NCBI GenBank assembly: GCA_003259005.1 | Contig: QLII01000001.1 | Span: forward strand, 8,175,001-8,239,000 | DNA: 64,000 bases | Source of the DNA: Spirosoma telluris | GTDB taxonomy: Bacteria > Bacteroidota > Bacteroidia > Cytophagales > Spirosomataceae | Reading direction: 5' to 3' | In this document: piece by piece, positions 18,169 to 26,223 of the stretch | How the letters are laid out: each line of letters begins with the position of its first letter | Numbering within the stretch: position 1 is the stretch's first letter | Position numbers and translations under genes: made by a program | The notes under the pieces: model-generated | The model's database searches: none | What the model was told of the DNA's origin: nothing | Seen by the model: the letters and a program-made list of their open reading frames with translations, nothing else

Positions 18169-19274
18169 TTATTTGCGCCCCCGAACGAACAGTTGCTTTA
18201 ACTGATCGACCATGGAGCCGTCGTTCGATACGGAAATTGAACTGATTTTATCAGCAATCTTCTCTACGTACTCCATCTCTTTCAACTTCCATAGCATTTC
18301 ATTGTCTTCCATCAACTTGGCTGTGTTCAGTAAGCTTCGCGTCGATGCGGTTTCTTCCCGACGCATGATGCTGTTGGCCTGAGCTTTCTTTTCAGCCATC
18401 AGCACCTGATTCATGATGTCGCGCATATCACCAGGCAGAATGATGTCGCGAACCCCGCCATTACGAAGTTCAACCCCAGTTCAGCCGCTTTTGCCGCCGT
18501 AGCGTTTACCACAAACGGAGCCAGTTCGCCTTTCTTGTCGAGCAGTTCATCGAGGGTCAGTCCCCCAATGTATTCGCGCAGAGCCAATTGCACAGCTATA
18601 TACAACTGCTTGTCGTAGTCTTTATTGGCAACTAATGCTTTAATGATATCCTGCACATGATACTGAACGTAGAAACTCAAACGCAGTGATGCTTTATCTT
18701 TCGTCAGAATCTCCTGCCCCGAAACTTCTAGCTGCTGTTGGCGCGTATCGACTTTTAACACATGGATGGGCACGTTGTTTTTCCACCAGTAATACGTACC
18801 GGCCGTCAACACCCGGTCGAATTTCCAGTCGATAAACAGCACACCTTGCTCGTGGGCTTCAACAGGGTACATCCGTACAAAGGCCGACAATGGCGTTGAC
18901 ATGATAGACATCAGGTTGATGTTGGCCGGAATCTCCAGATTGCTAAAGTCGACTTTTTGGTACGTATAGTTCTTAACCCCTTTCCAATAGGCCCAACGTC
19001 CTTTTTGTAGAATAGACTGAAAGTGATCGCTCTCGTATTGCAAGGCGATTTCATTGTCTTTTACCTCAATTACATCGAGTTCGGCTGCTATTTCCGGGTA
19101 TTCCAGTAATACGGCCAGATCGCAGGGCAGATTCTGTAAGCGCTCGTCCCGGTTATAAACATAGACGATTTCGCTCGACCAGACCCAATAGTTGCCTTCC
19201 AAAAGCAGTTTTTGATAGCCACCGTATTTGAATACCAACCCAATTTGGCGGGCCAGGATGCGAACAGTTTTCAT
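18169..19274 (-). CDS. Slipin / SPFH (band 7) protein, one-base frameshift at 18474-18477
   Basis: Reconstructed length about 368 residues. Starts MKTVRILARQIGLVFKYGG (ATG at 19274). The SPFH domain is near residues 140-280: LFIDWKFDRVLTAGTYYWWK, then VSGQEILTKDKASLRLSFYVQYHV, typical slipin strands. The frame fails at AAELG; adding one G to the GGGG run at 18474-18477 gives GVELRNGGVRDIILPGDM and runs into the helical C-terminus MNQVLMAEKKAQANSIMRREE, which is strongly slipin-like. Slipins form membrane-associated ring oligomers. This one has a long N-terminal region rather than one clear transmembrane hairpin. Adjacent to rtcB, a linkage known for slipins. Preceded by the structured tRNA-like region. 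Confidence 0.82.
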
Positions 19275-19325
19275 TGTTATTGTGTGTTTATGTAGTGAAA
19301 AATAAATCAGTTTGAAGCTATCCAT

Positions 19326-19624
19326 TTAGCCGGGGCGGAAGCCGGTTAGCGGTTGTTTCGGTAAACTGGTTTGGTGAAAGTGTTCTGGACGAGCGTGTAC
19401 TAAAGTAGAAGCAAGCTTCTCCAATAAAACACATCACACCCAACTACTTTTCCGGAAACAGCATACGCCCCACAAACGCGGTACCTGCCTGCTGGCTTTG
19501 GCTAAACTGTTACGTCATTGGCAAGCCAACGACATAACCGGATAGCTTCTGGCTGATTCTTTAGCTATAGTGAGCCTTTTTAGAAGTGGCCCTTCTTCCC
19601 AACCAACGGATCAACTTTTTGAGA
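19326..19624 (-). other. Structured leader DNA between tRNA-like modules and slipin gene
   Basis: No protein-coding frame is apparent. On the minus strand it would form several hairpins: a 14-bp stem with a 2-base loop at 19509-19538 (two G-U pairs), a 5-bp stem at 19581-19597, and ATCAAC/GTTGAT pairing around 19612-19631. This density is higher than in other spacers here, which supports a structured 5' leader of the slipin-rtcB transcript. Confidence 0.45.
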
Positions 19625-19684
19625 GTTGATAGCAGGATTCGAACCTGCATTTTCCTGCTGCTCTACCCACTGAGCTATCCTGCC
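19625..19684 (-). ncRNA. tRNA-like module B: D-arm and T-arm, no anticodon arm
   Basis: Read on the minus strand from 19684. A perfect tRNA D-arm lies at 19660-19675 (GCTCAGTGGGTAGAGC) and a perfect T-arm at 19632-19648 (GCAGG TTCGAAT CCTGC). Only 11 bases separate them, where a tRNA needs about 22 or more, so there is no anticodon arm. The sequence after the T-arm (TATCAAC) does not pair with the 5' GGCAGGA. GCAGG occurs three times (5' end, after the D-arm, T-arm) against a single CCTGC, so alternative pairings are possible. It cannot decode; it may mimic a damaged or truncated tRNA as a substrate or ligand of the RNA-repair genes downstream, in the way YrlA RNAs accompany rtcB in enterobacteria. 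Confidence 0.6.
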
Positions 19685-19775
19685 GAAACAAGAGGAGGAC
19701 TCGAACCTCCGACCCACAGAGTAGGATAGAAAAATCCATAACCAACAGCATATCGGAATCAGCCAGTGGCTGCGA
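19685..19775 (-). ncRNA. tRNA-like module A: T-arm with upstream hairpins
   Basis: A canonical T-arm is at 19694-19710 on the minus strand (GGAGG TTCGAGT CCTCC), preceded by CTCTGTGGGTC, which resembles the 3' half of a tRNA. Upstream small hairpins are at 19713-19725 (CCTAC/GTGGG), 19724-19737 (GGAT/ATCC; shares bases with the previous one) and 19760-19772 (CAGCC/GGCTG). The expected 5' acceptor strand and a regular D-arm are not found. It lies immediately 5' of module B in the same orientation. Seen: the T-arm. Inferred: that it belongs to one RNA with module B. Confidence 0.5.
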
Positions 19776-19833
19776 CACTATGGGGCTATCTAGAAACCCG
19801 CATCTGGTTTGGTTATTGATGTTTCCATCGCAA

Positions 19834-19863
19834 CGGCGAACCGTCGCATCGGCGAACCGTCGC
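19834..19863. repeat. Tandem 14-base direct repeat in divergent promoter region
   Basis: CGGCGAACCGTCGC occurs at 19834-19847 and again at 19850-19863, 16 bases apart. On the minus strand each copy reads GCGACGGTTCGCCG, able to form GG-UUCG-CC mini-hairpins. Position between the slipin leader and the WYL gene suggests a regulator site or RNA element. Confidence 0.6.
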
Positions 19864-19878
19864 TACAAAGGTTATAGC

Positions 19879-19905
19879 CTACTACGCAGTGTTTTTGCGT
19901 AGTAG
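19879..19905. promoter_or_regulatory. Palindromic candidate operator upstream of WYL regulator
   Basis: A perfect 10-bp inverted repeat, CTACTACGCA and TGCGTAGTAG, with a 7-base loop. It sits 44 bases before the WYL start (19949) and upstream of the tRNA-like/slipin/rtcB direction, so it could control both. A near-consensus -7 box TACATTTT lies at about 19915-19922 for the plus strand. Binding by the WYL protein is inference. Confidence 0.5.
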
Positions 19906-19948
19906 CGAAAATTTTTACATTTTTCTGAAAATTTCTGATAATCAATCC

Positions 19949-20983
19949 ATGCCAGCTAACCGAAACGCGCTTGTTCGCTACAAAACCCTGGATGCCTGCC
20001 TGCGGAATCGGCAGCGTAAATGGACACTCGATGACCTGATGGAATCGGTTTCGGAAGCCCTTTATGACTATGAAGGCATTAGTAAAGGCATCAGCCGACG
20101 TACTGTTCAGGCCGATCTTCAACTGATGCGTAGCGATAAGTTAGGCTACTTTGCACCCATCGTGGTCATTGATAAAAAGTACTATACGTATGAAGACCCT
20201 AACTACAGCATTACCAATATCCCTCTGTCGGACGGTGACCTGTTACGGATGAATGAGGCTGTTGAGGTACTAAAGCAGTTTAAAGGATTTTCGCATTTTA
20301 CGGCATTGAACGAAGTGGTTCAGAAGTTGGAAGACCATGTGTACTCAACCACCCAAAAGTCAGTTCCGGTTATTGATTTCGAGAAAAACGAACACCTGAA
20401 AGGGCTTCATTTTCTGGATGACTTATACCAGGCTGTTATTAAAAAACAAACCCTCCAGATTCAGTACCAGTCGTTCTCAGCGAGGCTTCCCCAAACGTTT
20501 ATCTTCCATGTGTGGTGGCTGAAAGAGTTTAAGAACCGCTGGTTTGCGGTGGGAATACGCGATGGCAAAGGCAATGTTATGAATCTGGCGCTGGATCGGA
20601 TGCTGACTATTGGCCCCGCTCCAGAAGTGGACTACGTCCCTAACCAGAGCATCGACCCTGATGCTCATTATCGCGACGTGATTGGCGTATCGGTAAGCGA
20701 GAACCTGCGACCTGTTCGAGTGAAGTTGTTTGTTACACGCCTGCATGCTCCTTATGTTGAAACCAAACCGCTTCATCATTCGCAGGAAGTCCTGGAGCGA
20801 ACCGACGAAGGTATTGTTATTCAACTCCGGGTTCAGCACAATTTTGAACTGGAGAAGGAAGTCCTGAGTTTCGGCGAGGGTATGCACGTGCTCGAACCCG
20901 AACGACTCCGCCGAGTTATCCAGAAGCGATTGCAGGCCGGGCTGGATGCGTATAAGGTGGTGCAAACTACTTCGAACTCGTAG
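19949..20983 (+). CDS. WYL-domain transcriptional regulator
   Basis: 344 residues from the ATG at 19949 (MPANRNALVRYKTLD); an earlier in-frame start would read through the promoter region. N-terminal winged helix about residues 1-80 (KWTLDDLMESVSEAL, ISRRTVQADLQLMRSDKLGY). The WYL domain runs about 150-240 with IQYQSFSARLPQTFIFHVWWLKEF in place of the usual PYxLxxxxxRWY (the R-W pair is kept in KNRWFAVGIRDG). A WCX-like C-terminal domain follows (VRVKLFVTRLHAPYV). WYL proteins sense nucleic acid ligands and often regulate defence or repair genes. It is divergent from the tRNA-like/slipin/rtcB unit and its stop overlaps the convergent esterase gene by 17 bases. Confidence 0.88.
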   Translation: MPANRNALVRYKTLDACLRNRQRKWTLDDLMESVSEALYDYEGISKGISRRTVQADLQLMRSDKLGYFAPIVVIDKKYYTYEDPNYSITNIPLSDGDLLRMNEAVEVLKQFKGFSHFTALNEVVQKLEDHVYSTTQKSVPVIDFEKNEHLKGLHFLDDLYQAVIKKQTLQIQYQSFSARLPQTFIFHVWWLKEFKNRWFAVGIRDGKGNVMNLALDRMLTIGPAPEVDYVPNQSIDPDAHYRDVIGVSVSENLRPVRVKLFVTRLHAPYVETKPLHHSQEVLERTDEGIVIQLRVQHNFELEKEVLSFGEGMHVLEPERLRRVIQKRLQAGLDAYKVVQTTSNS

Positions 20984-22477
20984 CCGGTAGTTGAGGAAAG
21001 GATACGCTCTGTCCTGCCGATCTTAGAATGAAGTCAACGATTGGCGTTGGATTGGGGAGACTGTGCGGGTGATGATTCACTCCGGGTTTATGAATAACCG
21101 TGATACGTCCACCCAGCTCCAGAGCCTGTTTTTCAAATGGTTCAGTGTTTTCGCTGACGGGTACGGCCTCATCGGCGTCACCCACGACATGTAGCATCGG
21201 GAAATTCCTTTAACGATCTGCGCCACTCGATCTAACGGATTACCCTTAAACTGAAGCGCTTCTTCTTCTGAGCTAAAGCCGTAATCTTTCTTGAAAATTT
21301 CCCAGTCAGATGAGCTGCCTTTGCTTTTTCCTTTACCTCCTGGCCAGCTTTTTAAATCCAGAACGGGTGCATCGACATAGACACAGGCTACTTTTTTTGG
21401 ATTTTCAATGGCCCAGTTATATGCATAAATTCCACCCCGACTCATCCCTTCCAGACAAACCTTATCGGCCAGCCCGGCTTTGTTCATGTACTTGTAAAAT
21501 TTGTTCCAGAGGGCAACGGCTTCCGCATTCCCAAAGAGTTCAGCTACATCGCAATAGACTACATGGAAGCCGCGATCCAGCAGCGCAATGTCGGTTTGTG
21601 GCTCATGGCCCCAGAAGCGTGCCCGCCAGATCCAGGGCTTTCCGGCAGCAACAACCCGTGGTTTAACCACTTTGCAGGCCCTTCCCTGAAACGTGAAATC
21701 GGCGCAGTCGTACCCATAAAAAGACGACACCGTAGTGGGCTCCTTGATTTTAGTGAAAATATCAAAATTGGCCTGGGTCTTCATCGTAACGGCTTCGTAA
21801 AGCCGTTTGGCAATCGTGGTCATTACCGGTGCTGATGGATGCAGTTTATCCGGGAATAAAAGGCTGTCGGTTACGGTCAACGCGTGTAGGTCAATCAGTT
21901 CCAGCTTTTCCTCGAAAGCCACCTGCCGAATGCGCGGAATAATCAATTTCCGGATGGCGACATCCGTTTGACGGGTGGTATCGGTTAGAAACGACGTTAC
22001 GGGCAGTAGCAGAACTATCCGGGGATTAGTTGGGAGCGTTTTAAACGACTGAATAAGGGACTTGTAATCACTCACAAACTGGTCGATTTTCAGGCGATAC
22101 GGTAACCGGCTATCGTTGGTGCCCAGTTTGATAAAGACAACATTGGGATTACTTTTCAGCGCTTCCTGATACTGATTGGTGGCCGTATAAGCACTTGGTG
22201 TATCCCGAAGTAACGTCCGGCCACTCACGCCAAAATTCAACACCTCATAACCCGTTCCCAGTAGCCGTTGCAGTTGACTCGGATACGAATCCTGCTCCCG
22301 ATTCGTTAGCGTTGCGCCATACGTAATGCTATTGCCTACGCAGGCAATCCGTACCGGATGTTGGGCGTAAACCGATAAGGAAAGTAAGAGGAATAGGAGT
22401 AGACTGGCAGGATAACCAAAAAGGCGTGAAGGCATACGTTCTGCATACGAATGAATACGTTGAAAAGTCATACGCAT
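20967..22477 (-). CDS. SGNH hydrolase fused to alpha/beta hydrolase, one-base frameshift near 21207
   Basis: Reconstructed about 503 residues. Signal peptide (LLLFLLLSLSVYAQ), then a GDSL/SGNH esterase: block I VGNSITYG, GTND near residue 120, DKLHPS near residue 213. From about residue 245 a second alpha/beta-hydrolase domain follows in the same frame, with nucleophile elbow GMSRGG and DVPVLDL-like strand. The frame breaks at VAQIVKG; one more G in the GG run at 21207-21208 gives KGNFPMLHVVGDADEAVPV, and the rest supplies the catalytic Asp (GDADEAVP) and His (NHHPHS). Secreted two-domain deacetylase/esterase for plant glycans is likely. Convergent with the WYL gene. Confidence 0.83.
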
Positions 22478-22516
22478 AGCCTCCTTACTCTTTATTATGG
22501 TGTTAAAACACGAAAC

Positions 22517-22588
22517 AAACCCCTAAATCCCCTGAAGGGGACTTTTCTCGCATATAGACAAAGTCCCCTTCAGGGGATTTAGGGGTTT
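22517..22588. repeat. Paired palindromic repeat, family CCCCTAAATCCCC, copy 1
   Basis: Arms 22517-22544 and 22561-22588 are exact 28-base reverse complements around a 16-base core containing CTCGCATATAGACA. Each arm also contains the palindrome CCCCTGAAGGGG. A second copy with the same core lies at 23466-23551. Located between the SGNH fusion gene start and the esterase stop. Confidence 0.85.
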
Positions 22589-22605
22589 TATGCTTCAAAA
22601 ATGAC

Positions 22606-23432
22606 TTACTCCCGTTTCTGTTTGTCGAAAAACTGACGCATGAACAGCAACTGATACGTTACCGCATTTGTCCAGTAATTCCAGTTATGCGCACCGGGGC
22701 GAGTCGTGTAGTCATGCGCAATATTTCGCTCTAACAGCTTATCGTGCAGGTTGTTGTTGACCCGAAAGAAGAAGTCGTCAGTGCCGCAGTCAATAATCAG
22801 GGAGAGAGCTCCGGGCGTTAGTAAATGAAGTAGATTGATGACGGTATTTTGCTCCCATCGTTCGGGAAACTGGGCGTAGGTGCCTAGTCGTTTGGCCATA
22901 TCCCAGTTGTTCGGAAAGGGTCGGATATCGACGCCACCACTCATGCTACCTGCGGCACCAAACACATCCTGATGCCGAAACGCGAGATAGAGTGCTCCAT
23001 GCCCACCCATGCTCAGCCCCGTAATGGCCCGCGCCTGTCGGTTTTTGATGGTTTTATAGTGACTATCTACCCACGATACTAACTCGCTGGCTACATAAGT
23101 CTCGTACTTAAACGAAGGATCTGCCGGACTGTCGAAATACCAGCTACCGTAGTTGCCATCGGGACAGACAATAATGAGTTGGTTCGCATCGACGGCCTGA
23201 CCAAGATTCGGTGCTTTTTTTGCCCAGTCGCTATAGTTCCCGCTGTAGCCATGCAACAGATAGACTACTGGAAATTCGCTGCCAAGGGTGTATGAATCGG
23301 GGTCATAATCACCGCCTTAATCGTCTTTTTCATCGACGGGCTATACGTACTCACCGTGTCGATTTTAGCCGCCTGAATTTGGTACGTTAGGAATAGAAAG
23401 CTAATGATAAGTAATGTACGGAGCATCTTCAT
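22606..23432 (-). CDS. Secreted esterase (esterase D / Fes-like), one-base frameshift at 23299-23302
   Basis: Reconstructed about 275 residues. Start ATG at 23432 (MKMLRTLLIISFLFL signal peptide), then KIDTVSTYSPSMKKTIKAVIMTP. The frame ends soon after; adding one C (minus strand) to the run at 23299-23302 restores DSYTLGSEFPVVYLLHGYSGNYSDW, the oxyanion-loop region of the putative esterase family (PF00756). The remainder has GLSMGGHGALYLA (nucleophile elbow), CGTDDFF (Asp) and PGAHNWNYW (His). Family members remove acetyl or feruloyl groups from xylan. Flanked on both sides by copies of the same palindromic repeat. Confidence 0.87.
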
Positions 23433-23465
23433 TAGGGCTGAGAGAGTATCTGAGGTTATTATTGT

Positions 23466-23551
23466 AAGCTTTTCACCCCTAAATCCCCTGAAGGGGACTT
23501 GGCTCGCATATAGACAAAGGCCCCTTCAGGGGATTTAGGGGTGAAAAGCTT
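23466..23551. repeat. Paired palindromic repeat, family CCCCTAAATCCCC, copy 2
   Basis: Arms 23466-23496 and 23521-23551 pair over 31 bases around a core with CTCGCATATAGACA, the same core as the copy at 22517. It lies upstream of the esterase gene and downstream of the CE15-like gene, so the two copies bracket the esterase. Confidence 0.85.
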
Positions 23552-23578
23552 TCTAAAAAGAGTTTATTACCTGGCTAC

Positions 23579-24838
23579 CTACTTCTTTTTAATGTGCTTA
23601 TCCAGAAAGGCTAAATACTGCGTCCAGTCGAAGTTAGTAACGTCATGCCCACCGGGACGAATATGATAGCCGATCTGCCCTTGCACTGACTGATTTAGTG
23701 GTGGCATTGTAGAGGTAGGCAGGCCTTGGGTTCCCAGAAACTGATAGACCGAACTGGCGGATTTGGCTCCTTCAAATTCGCCTTCGGGATCAGACCCTTT
23801 GTCCTGTTCGGCACTGGCGACATAGATCGGGCGGGGCGCAACCAGCGAAATGACCATGTGCTGGTCGAAGGGGAGAAGGGTATCCTGATCCATATACTTT
23901 TTAAAATTGCCAGCGAACCAATGCGGGAAGACCGTGCAGAGTCGCCGAATGTTTTCGCCTACGCCCCGATGAAACAATTTAGCCCCTCCCGCACCCGACT
24001 CATGACTGATTACCAGCGCAAACCGCTCATCAGTAGCACCAGCCCACAGAGCGGCTTTGCCCAATCGCGACCAGCCAAATACCGCGACACGGTTGGGGTC
24101 AATCCGCTTATCGGTTTGAATATAATCCATAATGCGGCTTAATCCCCACGCCCAGGCAGCAACCGTCCCGAAATTATCCCCCCGATTCTGAAACTCAGGA
24201 TAGAGGGGTTGAACACCTGTAGTAAACATCGTCGATTTCTCATCGGAAGCGATATCTTCCCGGTAAGCTGTTACCAGTGCATAACCCCGGCTCAGGATAC
24301 TATCGACAGGCCACTGGCGGGCGTTAATGCCCCGGCAACCTTCCGTAGACCGATGGTTAACTACGCAGGAAACATCAATATACGGATTGCCCCGGCCGGA
24401 CTCCATCCAACTGGTCGAAACGCGAATACCGGGATCCGCATTGATGCTCTGATTCCCCCAGAAATTCAGGCCGACGATAGCCGGAACCGGGCCTTTTACC
24501 TGATTAGGAATATAGAGCAGCACGTCCATTCGGGGGCCGTCAGATTTCCCGTTGAAATAGACAGCTACCTGTTTCCGCGTTGCCTTTCCACCCAGTGCTT
24601 TTGTGTCCGTGTCGAACACCTCGAATCGCATTGTCGATGGTCTGCCGGGCGAATGACCGTACATCTCGTTCGCAAAGCGTTCCAGTAATTCAGGTCGCCG
24701 TTGAGTACGCCATTGGTTAGCGGTAGTTATCCGTTTGCCGTTGTTGAGTAGCAACGGGTCAGGTAAGGGCTGTTTCTGGGCGAACAAGGGCAGTGCCACC
24801 AGGCAGAGGAAGGTCGTTTTGAGCATTCTAGGATTCAA
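23579..24838 (-). CDS. CE15-like glucuronoyl esterase / acetylxylan-esterase-type hydrolase
   Basis: 419 residues with a signal peptide (LKTTFLCLVALPLFAQ; an alternative ATG lies four codons in). Alpha/beta hydrolase with nucleophile elbow FGWSRLGKAALWAGA near residue 254, followed by SHESGAGGA, both typical of bacterial carbohydrate esterase family 15; the usual GCSRxGK is here GWSRLGK. Catalytic His in RPGGHDVTNFDW near residue 398. LNFWGNQS and TAYREDIASD are further family landmarks. CE15 enzymes cleave the ester between glucuronoxylan and lignin, in the periplasm or outside. Part of an esterase-rich stretch on the minus strand. Confidence 0.85.
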   Translation of the reverse strand: MNPRMLKTTFLCLVALPLFAQKQPLPDPLLLNNGKRITTANQWRTQRRPELLERFANEMYGHSPGRPSTMRFEVFDTDTKALGGKATRKQVAVYFNGKSDGPRMDVLLYIPNQVKGPVPAIVGLNFWGNQSINADPGIRVSTSWMESGRGNPYIDVSCVVNHRSTEGCRGINARQWPVDSILSRGYALVTAYREDIASDEKSTMFTTGVQPLYPEFQNRGDNFGTVAAWAWGLSRIMDYIQTDKRIDPNRVAVFGWSRLGKAALWAGATDERFALVISHESGAGGAKLFHRGVGENIRRLCTVFPHWFAGNFKKYMDQDTLLPFDQHMVISLVAPRPIYVASAEQDKGSDPEGEFEGAKSASSVYQFLGTQGLPTSTMPPLNQSVQGQIGYHIRPGGHDVTNFDWTQYLAFLDKHIKKK

Positions 24839-24915
24839 AGGTAAAATGGGCCGCTGATTTTTAAGATGGGCTATGATTTACAATGAATCATAACTCATCA
24901 TATGGATCATGATAA

Positions 24916-25962
24916 TCAGCGTTCTATTGTTGTTGCCAGTGCCTTCCGAACCTCGGGTGCTACTTTGGTCCCGAATAACTCGATGGCATGAAGCATTTTT
25001 GAATGAGGCAAATCATGTCCACTGATCATCTGAGCCAAATAGCGCGTATTCCCGAATAATTCATGGAAGTAGAGAATCTTGTCAATGATTTGCTGAGGAC
25101 TACCCACCATCAGCGGGCCATATTGGCGGCTATGTTCAAACTGGGCTCGGGTAATGGGCGACCAGCCCCGTTCCCGTCCAACCCGATTCATCAACAGTTC
25201 GTAAGTCGGAAAAAATTCGTCAGAAGCCTGTTGAGACACATCTGCCATGTAAAAATGGGAATTGATGGCCAACTGCAATTGGTTTACATCATGCCCCGCT
25301 CGTTGAGCTGCCTGCCGATATAAGTTTACGAACGAAACAAAGCGGTCCGGGGGACCACCCAGAATCGCCAGCGTCATTGGTAAATTCAGGGTGCCTGCCC
25401 GAACCGCTGATGCCGGGGTTCCGCCAACCGCCAGCCAGATAGGGAGTGACTCCTGATAGGGCCGGGGATAAACCCCCAGATGCTGAATGGAAGCCCGATG
25501 TTTGCCAACCCAGTCAACAATTTCGTGCTGATTTATAGTAACCAGCAGATCCAGTTTTTCAGTAAACAGCTCATCATAATCCTTTAAATCATACCCAAAT
25601 AAAGGAAACGACTCAATAAACGACCCACGACCCGCCATAATCTCTGCCCGACCATTCGAAATGAGATCCAGGGTGGCAAAATTCTGGAACGTCCTGACTG
25701 GATCAGCCGAACTCAGTACGGTGACCGCACTGGAAAGCTTTATCGTTTTGGTGATCGTAGCCGCAGCGGCCAGAATCACTTCGGGAGCGGATATGACGAA
25801 ATCGGGTCGGTGATGCTCACCCAGGGCAAAGACGTCCAGCCCGACTTCATCGGCCAGTTTTATTTCTTCGAGGAGTTCCTGCATACGCCGATGTGCATTA
25901 ACGGCTTGCCCCGCCACATCATCTGGCCGAACATCCCCAAAACTACTGATTCCTAATTCCAT
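24916..25962 (-). CDS. Luciferase-like monooxygenase (LLM class, F420/FMN-type fold)
   Basis: 348 residues of the bacterial luciferase TIM-barrel fold: MELGISSFGD at the N-terminus, FALGEHHRPDF near residue 46, SSAVTVLSSADPVRTFQNFATLDLISNGRAEI near residues 77-110, and WLAVGGTPAS near residue 180. It resembles the group of FMN-dependent oxidoreductases of Nitrilotriacetate/YhbW type. No signal peptide, so it is cytoplasmic and differs from the secreted esterases around it. Substrate unknown. It stands alone between spacers; a REP-like pair follows upstream at 26071. Confidence 0.88.
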   Translation of the reverse strand: MELGISSFGDVRPDDVAGQAVNAHRRMQELLEEIKLADEVGLDVFALGEHHRPDFVISAPEVILAAAATITKTIKLSSAVTVLSSADPVRTFQNFATLDLISNGRAEIMAGRGSFIESFPLFGYDLKDYDELFTEKLDLLVTINQHEIVDWVGKHRASIQHLGVYPRPYQESLPIWLAVGGTPASAVRAGTLNLPMTLAILGGPPDRFVSFVNLYRQAAQRAGHDVNQLQLAINSHFYMADVSQQASDEFFPTYELLMNRVGRERGWSPITRAQFEHSRQYGPLMVGSPQQIIDKILYFHELFGNTRYLAQMISGHDLPHSKMLHAIELFGTKVAPEVRKALATTIER

Positions 25963-26070
25963 GGTTGTTTCTTCTGATATGTACTTACAATCGCTTTGAA
26001 CCCGGATACGGTTCCTGACGTGGGTTAAAAGAACGAATGTGTTTACACGTTAAAAGTTGATTTAGGGTAT

Positions 26071-26138
26071 GTAGTGCCGACAGTTCCGGTCGGTAGAGAA
26101 ATAAGTTCTTCACGACCGACCGGGACGGTCGGCACTAC
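26071..26138. repeat. GTAG-bounded REP-like pair, copy 1
   Basis: Begins GTAGTGCCGAC and ends GTCGGCACTAC, 68 bases. The right arm and left arm are near-exact reverse complements; each holds a hairpin of the form CCGACCG...CGGTCGG. Further copies are at about 29907-29974 and 45490-45558. The terminal GTAG fits the REP sequences known to be moved by RAYT transposases. Confidence 0.88.
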
Positions 26139-26223
26139 ACAAAAATGCCTGCTGAAATAAGAATCCTAAACAAAGTAATAAATGAATTGGCCCAGACATT
26201 GCATCTGGCTTTTGCTCTAATGT

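Noticed and set aside
19628..19710. Two ordinary tRNA genes on the minus strand
   Set aside because: T-arms and one D-arm are intact, but no anticodon arm fits and acceptor strands do not pair, so they cannot be functional tRNAs.
19628..19710. A permuted tRNA (3' half upstream of 5' half)
   Set aside because: The 3' acceptor strand of module A does not pair with the 5' acceptor of module B.
20477..20965. A 162-residue reading frame on the minus strand
   Set aside because: It lies entirely inside the WYL gene on the other strand and has no domain character.
22517..23551. Composite transposon around the esterase
   Set aside because: No transposase gene, and the repeats are short palindromes with no terminal target duplication visible.
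24209..24688. A 159-residue plus-strand reading frame
   Set aside because: Antisense to the CE15-like gene, with no family motif.
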